A stretch of 64,000 bases of DNA from Paeniglutamicibacter terrestris (GCF_012271785.1 NZ_JAAWVT010000003.1:310001-374000), one strand, 5' to 3'; counted from the stretch's first letter, positions 38,775 through 48,029 are shown. Notes: generated from the sequence alone by a model not told the origin. Numbers and translations: made by a program.

Positions 38775-39341
38775 TAGTCTGTTTGAGCGGTATGGTTCGA
38801 GTGTTGCTGGTGGCTAAGTGTCGGTAAATGGACGCGCGGGAGACTGCCAGGGCTTTGGCGATCTGGGTGGGACTCTCCCATTGGCATGTCTGGCCTACGC
38901 GGCTGCGAGGGTATCGGCTTCCATGACGGTGGGGCGACTGCCGGTGCGGCCTTGGGCACGGGCTGCGGCTAAGCCAGCCAAGGTCCGTTCACGGATCATG
39001 TCGCGCTTGAGTTCGGCGAACGCGGCCATCATGACAAAGAAGAACTTCCCTTCTCCGGTAGGACTGTAGGTTCCGGTGAGAATACGCAGGCCGACTCCTC
39101 GCTCGTGGAGGCTGTCGGCGTTGGTAAGCACGTCCTTCGCCGACCGGCCGAGACGGTCCAATTTCCACACGCACAAGGTGTCCGTCGGACGGAGATGATC
39201 GAGTCCTTCAACGAACCCCGGGCGGGCGGTGGCGCGTCTGGAGATCTTGTCTTCGAAGATCCGGCCGCAGCCCGCCGATTCAAGGGCGTTGCGCTGGAGT
39301 TGGGATTCTTGCCCTTTGGTGGAAACCCGGGCGTTACCTGT
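38770..39341 (-). pseudogene. Tn3-type serine resolvase, broken
   Basis: Serine recombinase of the resolvase/invertase family. Preserved: ARVSTKGQESQLQRNALESAG with the catalytic Ser, CVWKLDRLGRS, and FFFVMMAAFAELKRDMIRERTLAGLAAARAQGRTGSRP. Lesions: no start codon with GYARVST (reads GNARVST after unrelated sequence), an in-frame TAG at 38895-38897 after DTLAAA, and a 1-nt deletion ~20 nt further. The HTH continues in another frame as ESPTQIAKALAVSRASIYRHLA and ends inside the terminal repeat. Once the tnpR of the flanking transposon. Confidence 0.85.
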
Positions 39342-39490
39342 GACAGTTGGCCCGGAACGGCGGTTAAGTTGCAACGTCAAATGGCGGTATGCCATTTCCC
39401 TGCGGCCGCATCCCATGCAATGTTCGGCCCAAAGGGTGTCCCGCCGGTTGCGGGTGACACTGCAACCAACTTCGTTGTCGTGAGCGATGA
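39342..39490. other. unassigned stretch upstream of the resolvase remnant
   Basis: Where a res recombination site would be expected. I see no clear resolvase dimer sites by eye. Confidence 0.3.
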
Positions 39491-39492
39491 AT

Positions 39493-39832
39493 TTACCGAA
39501 GCTTTTCCGGTATCTGGAAGTTGCCGTTGTTGGCGTTGTCGGAGTACTCGCAGCAGGATGCCAACAACAATACGTCCACTCCGGTCAGGACCGAGGCCGG
39601 TGGCAGCGTCACTACCAAAGCAATAGATGCGAGCGCGCCGATGGCTTGCCGTGCCTTGGGACACCGACGATCAGCAACGGGATGGGTGAACGCAGCAATG
39701 CTCGCCAGCAGATAGTCGACGAACACCCCAGAGTACGAGAACCCGGTGGCGTGGCGCAGATCCGCCACGGTGATCACTAGGCAAATCACGACCGCGAGAA
39801 CCACTTCGGCGTGATGCGGGACCTAGTAGCGA
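39493..39832 (-). pseudogene. C-terminal fragment of an APC-family amino-acid permease
   Basis: Reading the minus strand, VPHHAEVVLAVVICLVITVADLRHATGFSYSGVFVDYLLASIAAFTH... and ALASIALVVTLPPASVLTGVDVLL resemble the last helices of APC amino-acid/polyamine permeases (PHHAE...DLR.AIGFSSFGVL.YY..AN..A.T). An in-frame TAG lies just before the first helix, and the 3' end runs into unrelated sequence. Only about 100 codons remain. It is a dead fragment inside the transposon. Confidence 0.5.
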
Positions 39833-40068
39833 GGGTGGACGGCAGCAAGCCAATTCGGCAGATCATGTTCCCTGGCCATGGCGAAACTGGTTCCCGGGTG
39901 TCGCGCTGGGGGATCGAATAAGAAATTCCAGCGGCAACTGGCAGTTGCGCACGAGCGGCACTGTCGAAGTTCGCCTAAGGGCGTTGGCAAGCTCCGGAAC
40001 CCACGGGTTGATATGTGCGAAATCGATCGCTGAATAGGTGCGTCTAGGTATCCTCGAGCGACTGCTCT
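39833..40068. other. gap, nothing recognised
   Basis: No frame with coding character was seen between the permease fragment and the histidine kinase stop. Confidence 0.4.
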
Positions 40069-41745
40069 TTAGCGTTCGTGCGGTCCACCGTGCGTGGATA
40101 CGGGCTGTGGCAGGGTGAATCGTATGGTGGTTCCTTTTTTGGGGGTACTTTGCAATCTAATGGTCCCGCCGTGCATTTCCACAATGGATTTGGTGATCAG
40201 TAGGCCTAGGCCAAGTCCGGGGATGGCGCGTTGTAAGGCCGACTCGGCCCTGAAAAACCTGGTGAATGCTTCTGCTTGCTCGGTGTTACTCATGCCCATT
40301 CCTGTGTCTTGGATGGTACATACGAGGTCTTCGCTCTCGGGCCAGGCCCGCACTGTGACAGTACCGCCATCGGGAGAGTACTTAATAGCGTTGGAGACGA
40401 GGTTATCCAGCACCTGTCCGATTCTCCCGGCATCAATGACGACAGGCATTGGACCCTCGACCAAACTCATTAAGGTGACCGCATTTGTGGCTGCCGAAGG
40501 GGCTGCTGCCGCCAAGCTGTGCGCTACTAGCTGGGCAAAGTCGGTCGGAGTAGGTCGGTACGTCAACGTTTTTGCGGTCAAAAGGTCATTGACAAGACCT
40601 AGTAGGCGTTCAGCGTTGCGTTCGATGACTGCTACAGAGCTGGCTACCTCGGAGGGGAGGTCCTGCCCGTCGTCCATGATGAGACTTGCATAGCCCAAGA
40701 TGGAGGACAACGGTGTTCGAAATTCATGGGAGACCCGGGCTACAAAGTCATCCTTGGCGGCCAGCGCGGTAAGCATGCCTGTGACGTCGTGGAAGGAAAT
40801 TACAGCGCCATCATTATTGCCATCAGCGTCCTTCATCGTGCGGGCAGTGGTGGAGAAGGCGCGGGCTCGGTCGCCCGATCCGACCCAGATCTGGCAGTTA
40901 GTGAAAGACTCGCCCCGAACGGCCCGGCGCACGGGGCGATCCTCGGTGCCCAACGGTGTCACCTTGTCCGTTCCAAACAGCAATAAGTCCTTCTCTTCCG
41001 GATCCCCGGTGTGATCGGGGACGGCAAATGCGTGGAAAGCCTGTTGGGTGGAGTTCATCAACTGGTCATGGCCCTGAGCATCAACTACCACCACGCCCAC
41101 GGGGATTGCATCCAGGACAGTGGAGAGAAGCTGTTCGCGCTGGCGGCTAGCTTCCAGCGCAGCGCGCAACTGCACATCCATGGCGAGAACTGCCAAACGC
41201 TGGCGGTCCAGTCTTGCTGTCATGCTCACCACTGTCAGGGAAAAGCCGGCCATCATGAACGGGAAGAGTAGCGGCTTGCTCAACTGCTCCGCCGTGACCG
41301 GAATACCGGCAAGAAGGATTGGGGTCCAGATGATTAACAAAGTTCCCACTAGGCTGCTGAAAACTGCCGTCTTGCGTGCCAGGCCCGAGGTAGAGAGCCA
41401 GAAGACAGGAAACAGCATCAGCAATCCAGCCGACGTTGCGTATAGCAGGCTGCCCTCACGGGTAAAGCCAATAGCCACAAAATCCAGGTACGGAATGACC
41501 AAGAAGGATGAGGTCGGGAGCCTCTCCCAAGGGACCGCAAAGCAGAGGACAAAGATGGCGGCGTGCATCCACAAGCCAGTGACAAAAACGGGATTAGCGA
41601 AGATCTGCGGGAAAACAACGCCAGCATGGACGACCATCAAAATCACCGTCAGGCTGAGTGGTGCCTGGGTGAGAATGACCCTGACCCGTAGGGAACGAGA
41701 GTGAAAGTGACGGTGAACTAAACCCGCTGTGCTGGACTGAGTCAT
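40069..41745 (-). CDS. membrane histidine kinase with PAS-like domain (orphan)
   Basis: A 558-residue sensor kinase. About six TM helices span residues 22-175. A short coiled-coil (180-205) and a PAS-like domain (about 206-325: LLSTVLDAIPVGVVVVDAQGHDQLMN) follow. HisKA has H340 in ARVSHEFRTPLSSILGYASLI; HATPase has NLVSNAIKYSPDGGTVTV, DTGMGMSN and GLGLGLLITKSIVEMHGGTI. All catalytic boxes are intact, in contrast to its broken neighbours. No response regulator gene is adjacent, so the partner is elsewhere. Signal unknown. Confidence 0.9.
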   Translation of the reverse strand: MTQSSTAGLVHRHFHSRSLRVRVILTQAPLSLTVILMVVHAGVVFPQIFANPVFVTGLWMHAAIFVLCFAVPWERLPTSSFLVIPYLDFVAIGFTREGSLLYATSAGLLMLFPVFWLSTSGLARKTAVFSSLVGTLLIIWTPILLAGIPVTAEQLSKPLLFPFMMAGFSLTVVSMTARLDRQRLAVLAMDVQLRAALEASRQREQLLSTVLDAIPVGVVVVDAQGHDQLMNSTQQAFHAFAVPDHTGDPEEKDLLLFGTDKVTPLGTEDRPVRRAVRGESFTNCQIWVGSGDRARAFSTTARTMKDADGNNDGAVISFHDVTGMLTALAAKDDFVARVSHEFRTPLSSILGYASLIMDDGQDLPSEVASSVAVIERNAERLLGLVNDLLTAKTLTYRPTPTDFAQLVAHSLAAAAPSAATNAVTLMSLVEGPMPVVIDAGRIGQVLDNLVSNAIKYSPDGGTVTVRAWPESEDLVCTIQDTGMGMSNTEQAEAFTRFFRAESALQRAIPGLGLGLLITKSIVEMHGGTIRLQSTPKKGTTIRFTLPQPVSTHGGPHER

Positions 41746-41992
41746 GGGACTTCCATCTGTGGCACGCGCCGGGCCCGGGGATCCAAGGACGACCGTGCCG
41801 CGACGTGTGAGAGGGAACTACGTGGCACCGGAAGTATTCCGGGCAACACGTAACGATAATGTCATAGCCCATCGGTGATCCCATATATTCGGCCTTGGGG
41901 AGCAGCGGCACAGCTGTTGGCGCTAAACGGGAGATCGTGGTCCCGGGCTGCGGTTCTTCTGCTACCAGAGTCGTCTGCACTCCGCAGGGTGA
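41746..41992. other. kinase upstream region
   Basis: About 250 bp holding the presumed kinase promoter on the minus strand; no other feature supported. Confidence 0.4.
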
Positions 41993-42573
41993 TCAGCGAT
42001 CGCTGGCTTTCGGCGGATCAGGCGTTTGGGTTGAGGTGGCGGTAGAGCGTCGCGCGACTCCGCCGAGCAATCGTGCCGCGTCTTCCGCGGTGCGTCCCTT
42101 CACACGAGTATCCTGCGCGATCAAGAGATTGTTGGCGGTCACTGCCGGGGCCGAGAGCGGCCGGCCGAATCTGGTGCCCGATTGACGCGCCGCGGCGATT
42201 CCGGCATTGACCCGTTCCATGATTAGCTCGCGCTCGTACTCTGTCAGAGAGGCCAAGAAGTTCAGCATCATCCGCCCGGCCGAGGTAGCTGGGTCGTTCC
42301 CGTCCGAATTGGATTGGACGTTCACGCCGCGTTCACGCCGCGTTCGCGCAGCAGGTTCACGGCATTCAGGCCATCGACCAAGGATCGGCCAAGCCGGTCG
42401 ACCCGCCATACCACCACGGTGTCTCCGGCCTCGGCGTACTCGAGCAGCTTCTTCAACCGGGCCGCTCAATAACTGTTGTTCGTGGCTGCAACGCCCACCA
42501 CTCTTTGCTGACTTCGCGGGTGGCGGTCGGCGCGTTTGGTGCCCACACCACTGTCCGTAGCCTGACGGTTCAT
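41993..42573 (-). pseudogene. second serine resolvase, broken
   Basis: The C-terminal two thirds are recognisable: DTVVVWRVDRLGRSLVDGLNAVNLL, then, after a frameshift, RERGVNVQSNSDGNDPATSAGRMMLNFLASLTEYERELIMERVNAGIAAARQSGTRFGRP and an HTH (KGRTAEDAARLLGGVARRSTA). The shift coincides with a perfect 11-bp tandem duplication (42321-42342). The N-terminal frame begins MNRQATDSGVG...QQRVVGV and stops where ARVST should be, so the catalytic Ser segment is deleted. It is not the same resolvase as the one at 38770. Confidence 0.82.
42321..42342. repeat. 11-bp perfect tandem duplication
   Basis: TTCACGCCGCG occurs twice in a row inside the resolvase remnant. Removing one copy restores the reading frame. 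Confidence 0.92.
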
Positions 42574-42679
42574 AGGCCGAGTCCTAAGGTATCTGGCTCC
42601 GGGTAAAAACCATGCAGGAACCGGTGCCCGTTAGCGATGTCGGAATCGTGCAAGCGACCTGTGCCAATCAGGTCAGAAC

Positions 42680-43107
42680 CTAGGTACCTACTGTTCGGGA
42701 GATTTCCTTCAATGCCGCCTGAAGCCTGGCATCGGCTTCGTTGGTGACCTCACGTGTCGCATCGCTCTGGCTGAGCTTGACCATGGTTTGCGGTCGATGG
42801 CCTCGATGGTGGTTTCCATGGCGGCAGGAGCGCGACGTGCGACGACGTGCGACGACGCTGCGCGGGAGCAGTGCGCCCAGCTGCGGTTCGGCGGTGTTGC
42901 CGCGTTGGGACAGTTGCGGGTTGCCGGCTCCGAGAATGATCTAGTCCCCACGGAGGCCTCGGTCTCGTGGCCCACCTTCTGGGTGATGGTCCCCTTCACA
43001 TCGATGTCCGTCAGGACGCCGAATCCCTGTTCTGCCAAGGCGCCGCGTGTCCGTTCGACAGCTTCTTGCCAGGACAGTGGGACGGTGATGGCGTGGGTGT
43101 AGGTCAC
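42680..43107 (-). pseudogene. DUF302 protein, broken
   Basis: Start GTG 43107 with GAGGAGAA upstream: TYTHAITVPLSWQEAVERTRGALAEQGFGVLTDIDVKGTITQKVG is a normal DUF302 N-terminus. The central part is deleted, and the rest reads in another frame as IILGAGNPQLSQRGNTAEPQLGALLPRSVVARR, after an in-frame stop; a 10-bp tandem duplication (42837-42856) shifts the frame again before TMVKLSQSDATREVTNEADARL. DUF302 genes often accompany rhodanese/TauE sulfur clusters, as here. Confidence 0.82.
42837..42856. repeat. 10-bp perfect tandem duplication
   Basis: GTGCGACGAC twice in a row, inside the DUF302 remnant, causing a frame change. Confidence 0.92.
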
Positions 43108-43316
43108 TGTGGTTCTCCTCGGGTCGTGGTGTGGAGGCGTGCCTGCCTCGACTGCGTACTTCGCCGCGGCAGGGGACCTCGGTTCTGTGGCCATGCTGCG
43201 GGTTGGTGTGGTCGCGCGGAGGTGTTGCCGGGGCATTGTCCGCAGGGGTCGGCCGGGGATGCGGTGGGTGCGTTTCATGCATACGGATCGCGACGATTAG
43301 CCCGGTAGACGCCCAT

Positions 43317-44422
43317 CTAGCGTCCACTCCATGCGGGACGGGCGACGTCGCCCACGGAGGCCCGTAGCGTGGGCTTGACCATGGCGGTTCCCGCGCCAGA
43401 CAAGACAGTTTCCAAGGCCCAGGCACCAAAGCCGTCCCCGAGCGCGATGAACGCCAGGGCTCCGGCCTGGACCAACATGCCGGAGGTGATGAGGTGTTTG
43501 CGTCCGATCCGGTCCGAGAGAGCACCGGTCGCCATTTGGCCTATGCCCCAGGCCCCGGGATTTAGGGCGAAATGTAGGACGATCTGGCCCATGCTGAGAT
43601 CCGCGGTGGCGAACAGGAGGTGGAACTGGCCCGAGGAGAGTCCGAAGTTCAGGTTGTTCACCAGACCGGCCAGGCTCGGCGAGGACAAGGCCGGTTCCCA
43701 GAAGCTGCTCAGGGAAAGGATTTGGGCGTTGGCTAGGATGTCGGCCAGGCCAGGCCAGGCCGAGCCGAGCGCAAGCGCCCCGGGCATCAATGTTTACGGC
43801 ATCCAGGAGGACATGTGGGGGTCTCCCGGACGGAAAGGCCTGACAGCAGCAGTGCCATTGCGGTGAAGGCGATTCCCAAGAGGAAGGGTGCCGGACGCAG
43901 CCCGGACTGTTCGGCGAGGTATCCGGTCAGCAGGGACACGGCGGCCACGTCACCGAAGCCCGCGGCCCCGTTCAGTCCCATGGCCAGGCCATGCTGTGCC
44001 GGGCCGTGCCCACCAGATCGATCTTCATGATGAGGGTGCTCGACCGGGTCAGCCCCCGGTTGATGCCCAGTAGCACGTTTGCGGCGACGGCCCAGCCCCA
44101 ATCCGGCGCAAGGATGAACATGAGCGGCAGCGGAATGGTGAAAAGCCATCGGCCAGCAGCACGGGCTTTCGTCCGTAGCGGTCCGAGAGGGTCCCGGCGA
44201 ACCAGTTGGAGGTTGCCTTGGCGATCCCGAAGGCCGCCACGTAGGCAAGCAGGAACGTGTATCCGCTCAGGCCGAATTCGAAGTGGGCCAGCAGTGCCAA
44301 GAAGGTTTGTTGCTGTCCAACCATGCCCCGACCAGCGCGTTGACCGCGACGAGCAGGCTGAACTCCGCCGCGTTGTCGCGCAAACTCAAGATGGGGAGCG
44401 CTCTGGTGGTGGACTGCTTCAT
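43317..44422 (-). pseudogene. MFS transporter, broken in several frames
   Basis: A major-facilitator gene spread over at least three frames. N-terminus from ATG 44422: FSLLVAVNALVGA; then (other frame) VGQQQTFLALLAHFEFGLSGYTFLLAYVAAFGIAKATSNWFAGTLSDRYGRKPVLLADG; then GLAMGLNGAAGFGDVAAVSLLTGYLAEQSGLRPAPFLLGIAFTAMALLLSGLSVRET; then GLVNNLNFGLS...GIGQMATGALSDRIGRKHLI. It stops early after GDVARPAW, where about five helices' worth of family sequence would continue. A 5-bp unit (CAGGC) repeated three times lies at 43746-43760. Same strand as, and directly downstream of, TauE. Confidence 0.85.
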
Positions 44423-44477
44423 GCTCGGACTCCTGGTGTGCTGGGGGCCGAAAGGCCGGACGGCGATGGGCCGGCGG

Positions 44478-45374
44478 TTAGTGGGCTTCGGTTGCCGTGG
44501 TGGTGGCGGGGGACCCCAGGGGCGTGCGTCGCAGGGGGCATGCCGGGATGGCAAACCAGCATAGGGCCGCGGCGGCCGCGATTGCGGTGGCCGTGACGCC
44601 CAAGATGAGGTTGGCGGGGGATGGTAGTTCCTGGAAGAGGACGAAGACGCCCATGGCCAGGACGAAGAAGCCAAAGCCCTTGCGCAGGGCCGATTCTGGG
44701 ATCCGTCCGGCCAGCCGGGCCCCGAGGAAGGAACCAAGGATCGCGGCGGCCGTGACCCCGCCGACCAGTGCCCAGTCCAGGGTGACTGTGGTGAGGTAGC
44801 CGCCAAGTCCGGCGAAGGACTTCATGGCGATAACTACCAGTGAGGTGCCGACTGCGACGGGCATCGACAGGCCGCCAAGCAGGGCGAGCGCCGGGACGAC
44901 GAGGAAGCCGCCGCCGGCGCCGACGAGCCCGGTGACCAGGCCCACGACTAGACCCTCGATGATGACCTTGAATGCGGGCAACTCGGCGTCGTGGGTGGCG
45001 TCGGTGTGATTCTTGCGGCCGCGGATCATGGCCAGGGAAGTGGCGACCATCATCAGGGCAAAGGCGATCATGAGGATTGTTCCGGGGATGCGGCCCCCCA
45101 GGAGGCCTCCGCCGAAGGCCCCTGCCATGCCGGCTGCGCCGAAGATCAGTCCTGTGCGCCATTGCACGCGTTTCTTGCGAGCATGAGTCACGGCGCTGAC
45201 CGCCGAGGTCGCTCCGACCACGAAGAGGGATGCAGCGATGGCTTCCTTGGGGTTCATGCCTGCAACATAGGTGAGGATCGGGACGGTGAGGATGGACCCG
45301 CCGCCGCCGAGCAGGCCGAGGGAGATCCCGATCAGCACCGAGAGCAGGAGGGCGAGTGCGAGTGTGAGGGGCAT
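44478..45374 (-). CDS. TauE/SafE-family sulfite/organosulfur exporter
   Basis: A 298-residue inner-membrane protein with eight or so TM helices in two related halves: LLGGGGSILTVPILTYVAGMNPKEAIAASL near the N-terminus and LVGAGGGFLVVPALALLGGLSMPVAVGTSLVVIAMKSFAGL in the middle are the paired TauE/SafE signatures. Family members export sulfite, thiosulfate or sulfoacetate. In this operon with a persulfide dioxygenase, which makes sulfite, sulfite/thiosulfate export is the likely job (inference). Intact, unlike its downstream neighbours. Confidence 0.92.
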   Translation of the reverse strand: MPLTLALALLLSVLIGISLGLLGGGGSILTVPILTYVAGMNPKEAIAASLFVVGATSAVSAVTHARKKRVQWRTGLIFGAAGMAGAFGGGLLGGRIPGTILMIAFALMMVATSLAMIRGRKNHTDATHDAELPAFKVIIEGLVVGLVTGLVGAGGGFLVVPALALLGGLSMPVAVGTSLVVIAMKSFAGLGGYLTTVTLDWALVGGVTAAAILGSFLGARLAGRIPESALRKGFGFFVLAMGVFVLFQELPSPANLILGVTATAIAAAAALCWFAIPACPLRRTPLGSPATTTATEAH

Positions 45375-45436
45375 GGAGGTGGCCTTGTCTTGGGAGGAAG
45401 GGCGGAGGGCGTGCGGGTTGGCGCCGGTGCGTGGCT

Positions 45437-45733
45437 TTAGGTGACGGGCAGGCCGGCGCGTTGCCAGGCGATCATGCCGCCGCCCATGGTGTCTGCGGTG
45501 TAGCCGGCCCCGGTGAGGGCGTCGGCGACGCGGGCGCTGCGGTTGCCGCTGCGGCAGATGACGATGACGGGGCGGTTCCGGTCTAGCTCCTCCAGTCGGG
45601 CCCCCAGCTCGCCCATGGGGATGTGGATGGCACCGGGGATCATGCCCTCGGTGATTTCGAAGTCTTCGCGGACGTCAAGGATCTGGTCCGTGGCACGTCG
45701 TCGCTCGGTGTCGGTGATGGAGATTTCGGGCAT
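45437..45733 (-). CDS. single-domain rhodanese
   Basis: A 98-residue rhodanese that transfers a sulfane sulfur via a Cys persulfide. Active-site loop VIVICRSGNRSARVA; flanking ILDVREDFEITEGMIPGAIHIPMGEL and DTMGGGMIAWQRAGLP are the usual ends of the fold. ATG 45733 has GAAGGAG upstream; the longer open frame to 45922 has no family match. Cotranscribed with the gene before it and TauE after it. Confidence 0.93.
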   Translation of the reverse strand: MPEISITDTERRRATDQILDVREDFEITEGMIPGAIHIPMGELGARLEELDRNRPVIVICRSGNRSARVADALTGAGYTADTMGGGMIAWQRAGLPVT

Positions 45734-45852
45734 GGTCTGCTCCTTCGGGGGCGTGTTCAAGCGGCATGTGGGTGTTTTTCGGGCCCGGATCAAGGTGATC
45801 CGGGCCCGAAACCGGGAGAAATTCGGTTGGGAGCGGACCAACCGGGTGGGTG

Positions 45853-46437
45853 CTACGACTTCTTGGTCGGAAGCTGAGCGAGGACTGATGTGCGGGTCGG
45901 TTCGTTGCCGGTCTTGTTCCATGGCATTACTGATAGGGCTTTGCCCATGGCGCAGGTGTTGGTGGCAGCCGAGAAGGTCAGGCCCGCGCCGATGACTCCG
46001 GCGACGCTGCGGATCTGCGGGGACAGGAACCTGCCCCCGACCAATCCCGCAATGACGAGGGAACCGGCGGCCATGCGCACCTGGCGTTCCAGGTCCCAGC
46101 GCTTGGAACCTTCCACGGTCTGACCTCCGGCCTGGTGGTAGGCGGGAACGCCGCCGGCCAAGACGTGGGCGTTACCGAATCCGACTGACGCGAGGTTGGT
46201 CTTGGCTTCGGTGGCGCGCACTCCAGATTGGCAGACCAGCACCACCTTGGTGTTGAGCTTGGCGGCGAGTTCTTCGGTGTGTTCGGCCAGCAGCGGGAGG
46301 GGGACGTTGTATGAGCCCAGGATGTGTAGGGATTCGAATTCGGCGGCGGAGCGCACGTCAAGCACCACGACGTCAGATCCGGTGGTGATCCAGTCCTTGA
46401 GTTCTTCGGGGCTGGTGGTCTGGGGAACAGGGTTCAT
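45853..46437 (-). CDS. rhodanese with DUF2892 membrane domain (YgaP-like)
   Basis: A 194-residue protein. Residues 1-105 are a rhodanese (VVVLDVRSAAEFESLHILGSYNVPL; active-site VVLVCQSGVRATEAK). Residues 115-170 form a DUF2892/YgaP-type hairpin of two TM helices (MAAGSLVIAGLVGGRFL... GVIGAGLTFSAATNTCAMGKALSVMPW). The fusion anchors persulfide transfer at the membrane. It lies between cstB and the single rhodanese in the sulfur operon. Start ATG 46437 (MNPVPQTT) fits family layout. Confidence 0.92.
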   Translation of the reverse strand: MNPVPQTTSPEELKDWITTGSDVVVLDVRSAAEFESLHILGSYNVPLPLLAEHTEELAAKLNTKVVLVCQSGVRATEAKTNLASVGFGNAHVLAGGVPAYHQAGGQTVEGSKRWDLERQVRMAAGSLVIAGLVGGRFLSPQIRSVAGVIGAGLTFSAATNTCAMGKALSVMPWNKTGNEPTRTSVLAQLPTKKS

Positions 46438-46545
46438 GGCTGGTGGGCCCTTTCTGCCGGGCATGGCGCCCAGCGGCATCCTGCATCCGGAAGGGGGATG
46501 AGGAAATACGTAGAATTTGTGGTCGGGGGATGGGTGGTGGAGAAC

Positions 46546-47943
46546 TTAGGCGTTCTGCAGTTGCTTCCAGTTGGCCCATCCGGAGTAGCTGCCCTCGAGT
46601 TCAACAATATTGAACCCGGCACGGCGCAGCGCGGAAGCAGCTACGGAGTTGCGTACCCCGGACTGGCAGTAGCTCACGATCACACCGTTGGCTGGAAGGG
46701 TGTTGGTGTTCCAGAGCACTCGTCCTGCGCTGAGCTGCTCGGAACCCGGCACGTGCCCGGCGGTGTGCTCGGTCTTGTTGCGCACATCCAGCAGTAGGGC
46801 GGCGTCGAACCCTGCCAGCTCGGCGGGGGAGATCGTGCGAGGCACGTAGAGGGGCAATCCGTCCAGGGACGTGATGTATCCGGCGACTTTGTCGATGCCC
46901 ACACGGATGAGGTGGTCCCACATCTCGGTGGCACTTTTGCTGTCCGGAGCCAAGAGCACCAGCGGGCGCTGGTCGGTTTCGGGGTCTACGGCCCAGGCGC
47001 CGTAGCTTGCTGCCTTGGTGCCGGCGGGAATGTTCAGTGCCCCGGCGACGGTGCCTTCGTGGACCAGGGTGTGGTGGCGCGTGTCGACCACGCCGATTGC
47101 GTCGGCAGCTAGAGCCGCGGCGACGTCGTCGGTGGCCAGCTCGGTCAAGGGTGTTCGCTTGCCTATGATGGCCGGGCCCTGGCGGTTTTCGCGTTTCATG
47201 CGGCCGAAGTAGGCGTGGGCATCGGGCTGTCCGTCAAGCAGTGCCTCGACGAAGCCTGCCTCGTCGTTCGATTCCAGGTAGTGCCCCCACCAGGCGAAGT
47301 TGCGCTCGTAGCCAACGGTGGAGGACGGGATCGCGCCCAGTGCCTTGCCACAAGCACTGCCGGCGCCGTGGCCCGGGTAGATCTGTATGTAGTCGGGCAG
47401 GGTGAGGAACTTGTTCTTCAGCGAGAGGAATAGGTCGTGGGCCCCGGCGAAGCGGGTGTCGGTGCCGCCGGCGGCCTCGTCAAGCAGGTCCGGGCGGCCC
47501 AGGTCGCCGGAGAAGACGAAGTCGCCCGAAAGTAGGAAGCCGGGCTTGTCGCTGAAGGCGCCGTCGGTGACCAGGAAGGAAAGATGTTCAGGGGTGTGTC
47601 CGGGGGTGTGTAGGGCGGTGACGGTGATGTTTCCCAGCGTGATGGTGGACTGGTCCAGGAGGCGTTCGGCCTCGAACTCGTATTGCCAGTCGGCCCCGCC
47701 CTCGCCCGAGACGAAGATGGCGGCGTCGGTGGCGGCGGCCAGTTCGCGGGTGCCGGAGAGGTAGTCGGCGTGAATATGGGTTTCGGTAACAGCGACGATC
47801 TTCATGCCGTTTTTGGCGGCGAGGTCCTGGTACACCTGGATGTCGCGGCGGGCATCCACTACAACGGCCTGGCCCTTGGCCTGGCAGCCGATGAGGTAGC
47901 TGGCTTGTGCGAGGTCCTCATCATAGATGCGTTCGAGAAGCAT
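46546..47943 (-). CDS. cstB: persulfide dioxygenase-rhodanese fusion (CstB-like)
   Basis: A 465-residue three-part enzyme. Residues 1-240: metallo-beta-lactamase fold of the ETHE1/persulfide dioxygenase kind (ETHIHADYLSGTREL, LHTPGHTPEHLSF, LSGDFVFSGDLGRPDLL). The fourth metal position is Tyr instead of His (HIHADY), acceptable because ETHE1 iron uses two His and an Asp. Residues 265-355: a degenerate rhodanese without Cys. Residues 375-460: a rhodanese with active Cys in VSYCQSGVRNS. This is the CstB domain order (dioxygenase, pseudo-rhodanese, rhodanese), oxidising low-molecular-weight persulfide to sulfite/thiosulfate. GGAGAG precedes ATG. Two palindromic operators lie just upstream. Confidence 0.92.
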   Translation of the reverse strand: MLLERIYDEDLAQASYLIGCQAKGQAVVVDARRDIQVYQDLAAKNGMKIVAVTETHIHADYLSGTRELAAATDAAIFVSGEGGADWQYEFEAERLLDQSTITLGNITVTALHTPGHTPEHLSFLVTDGAFSDKPGFLLSGDFVFSGDLGRPDLLDEAAGGTDTRFAGAHDLFLSLKNKFLTLPDYIQIYPGHGAGSACGKALGAIPSSTVGYERNFAWWGHYLESNDEAGFVEALLDGQPDAHAYFGRMKRENRQGPAIIGKRTPLTELATDDVAAALAADAIGVVDTRHHTLVHEGTVAGALNIPAGTKAASYGAWAVDPETDQRPLVLLAPDSKSATEMWDHLIRVGIDKVAGYITSLDGLPLYVPRTISPAELAGFDAALLLDVRNKTEHTAGHVPGSEQLSAGRVLWNTNTLPANGVIVSYCQSGVRNSVAASALRRAGFNIVELEGSYSGWANWKQLQNA

Positions 47944-47974
47944 GGTCTCTCCTTAAGGTGCGTGAATCGTCGGA

Positions 47975-47992
47975 GATACCCCATGGGGTATC
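47975..47992. promoter_or_regulatory. CstR-type operator 1 (before cstB)
   Basis: An 18-bp perfect palindrome GATACCCCATGGGGTATC, 31 bp upstream of the cstB start. Confidence 0.82.
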
Positions 47993-48011
47993 CGGCTGTT
48001 CATTAAACCGT

Positions 48012-48029
48012 AATACCCCCGGGGGTATT
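48012..48029. promoter_or_regulatory. CstR-type operator 2 (before cstB)
   Basis: An 18-bp perfect palindrome AATACCCCCGGGGGTATT, 37 bp from operator 1 centre to centre. Confidence 0.82.

Noticed and set aside
44419-45162. 247-residue minus-strand frame overlapping TauE
   Set aside because: Same-strand out-of-frame reading of the TauE gene, very Arg/Pro/Gly-rich, no motif.
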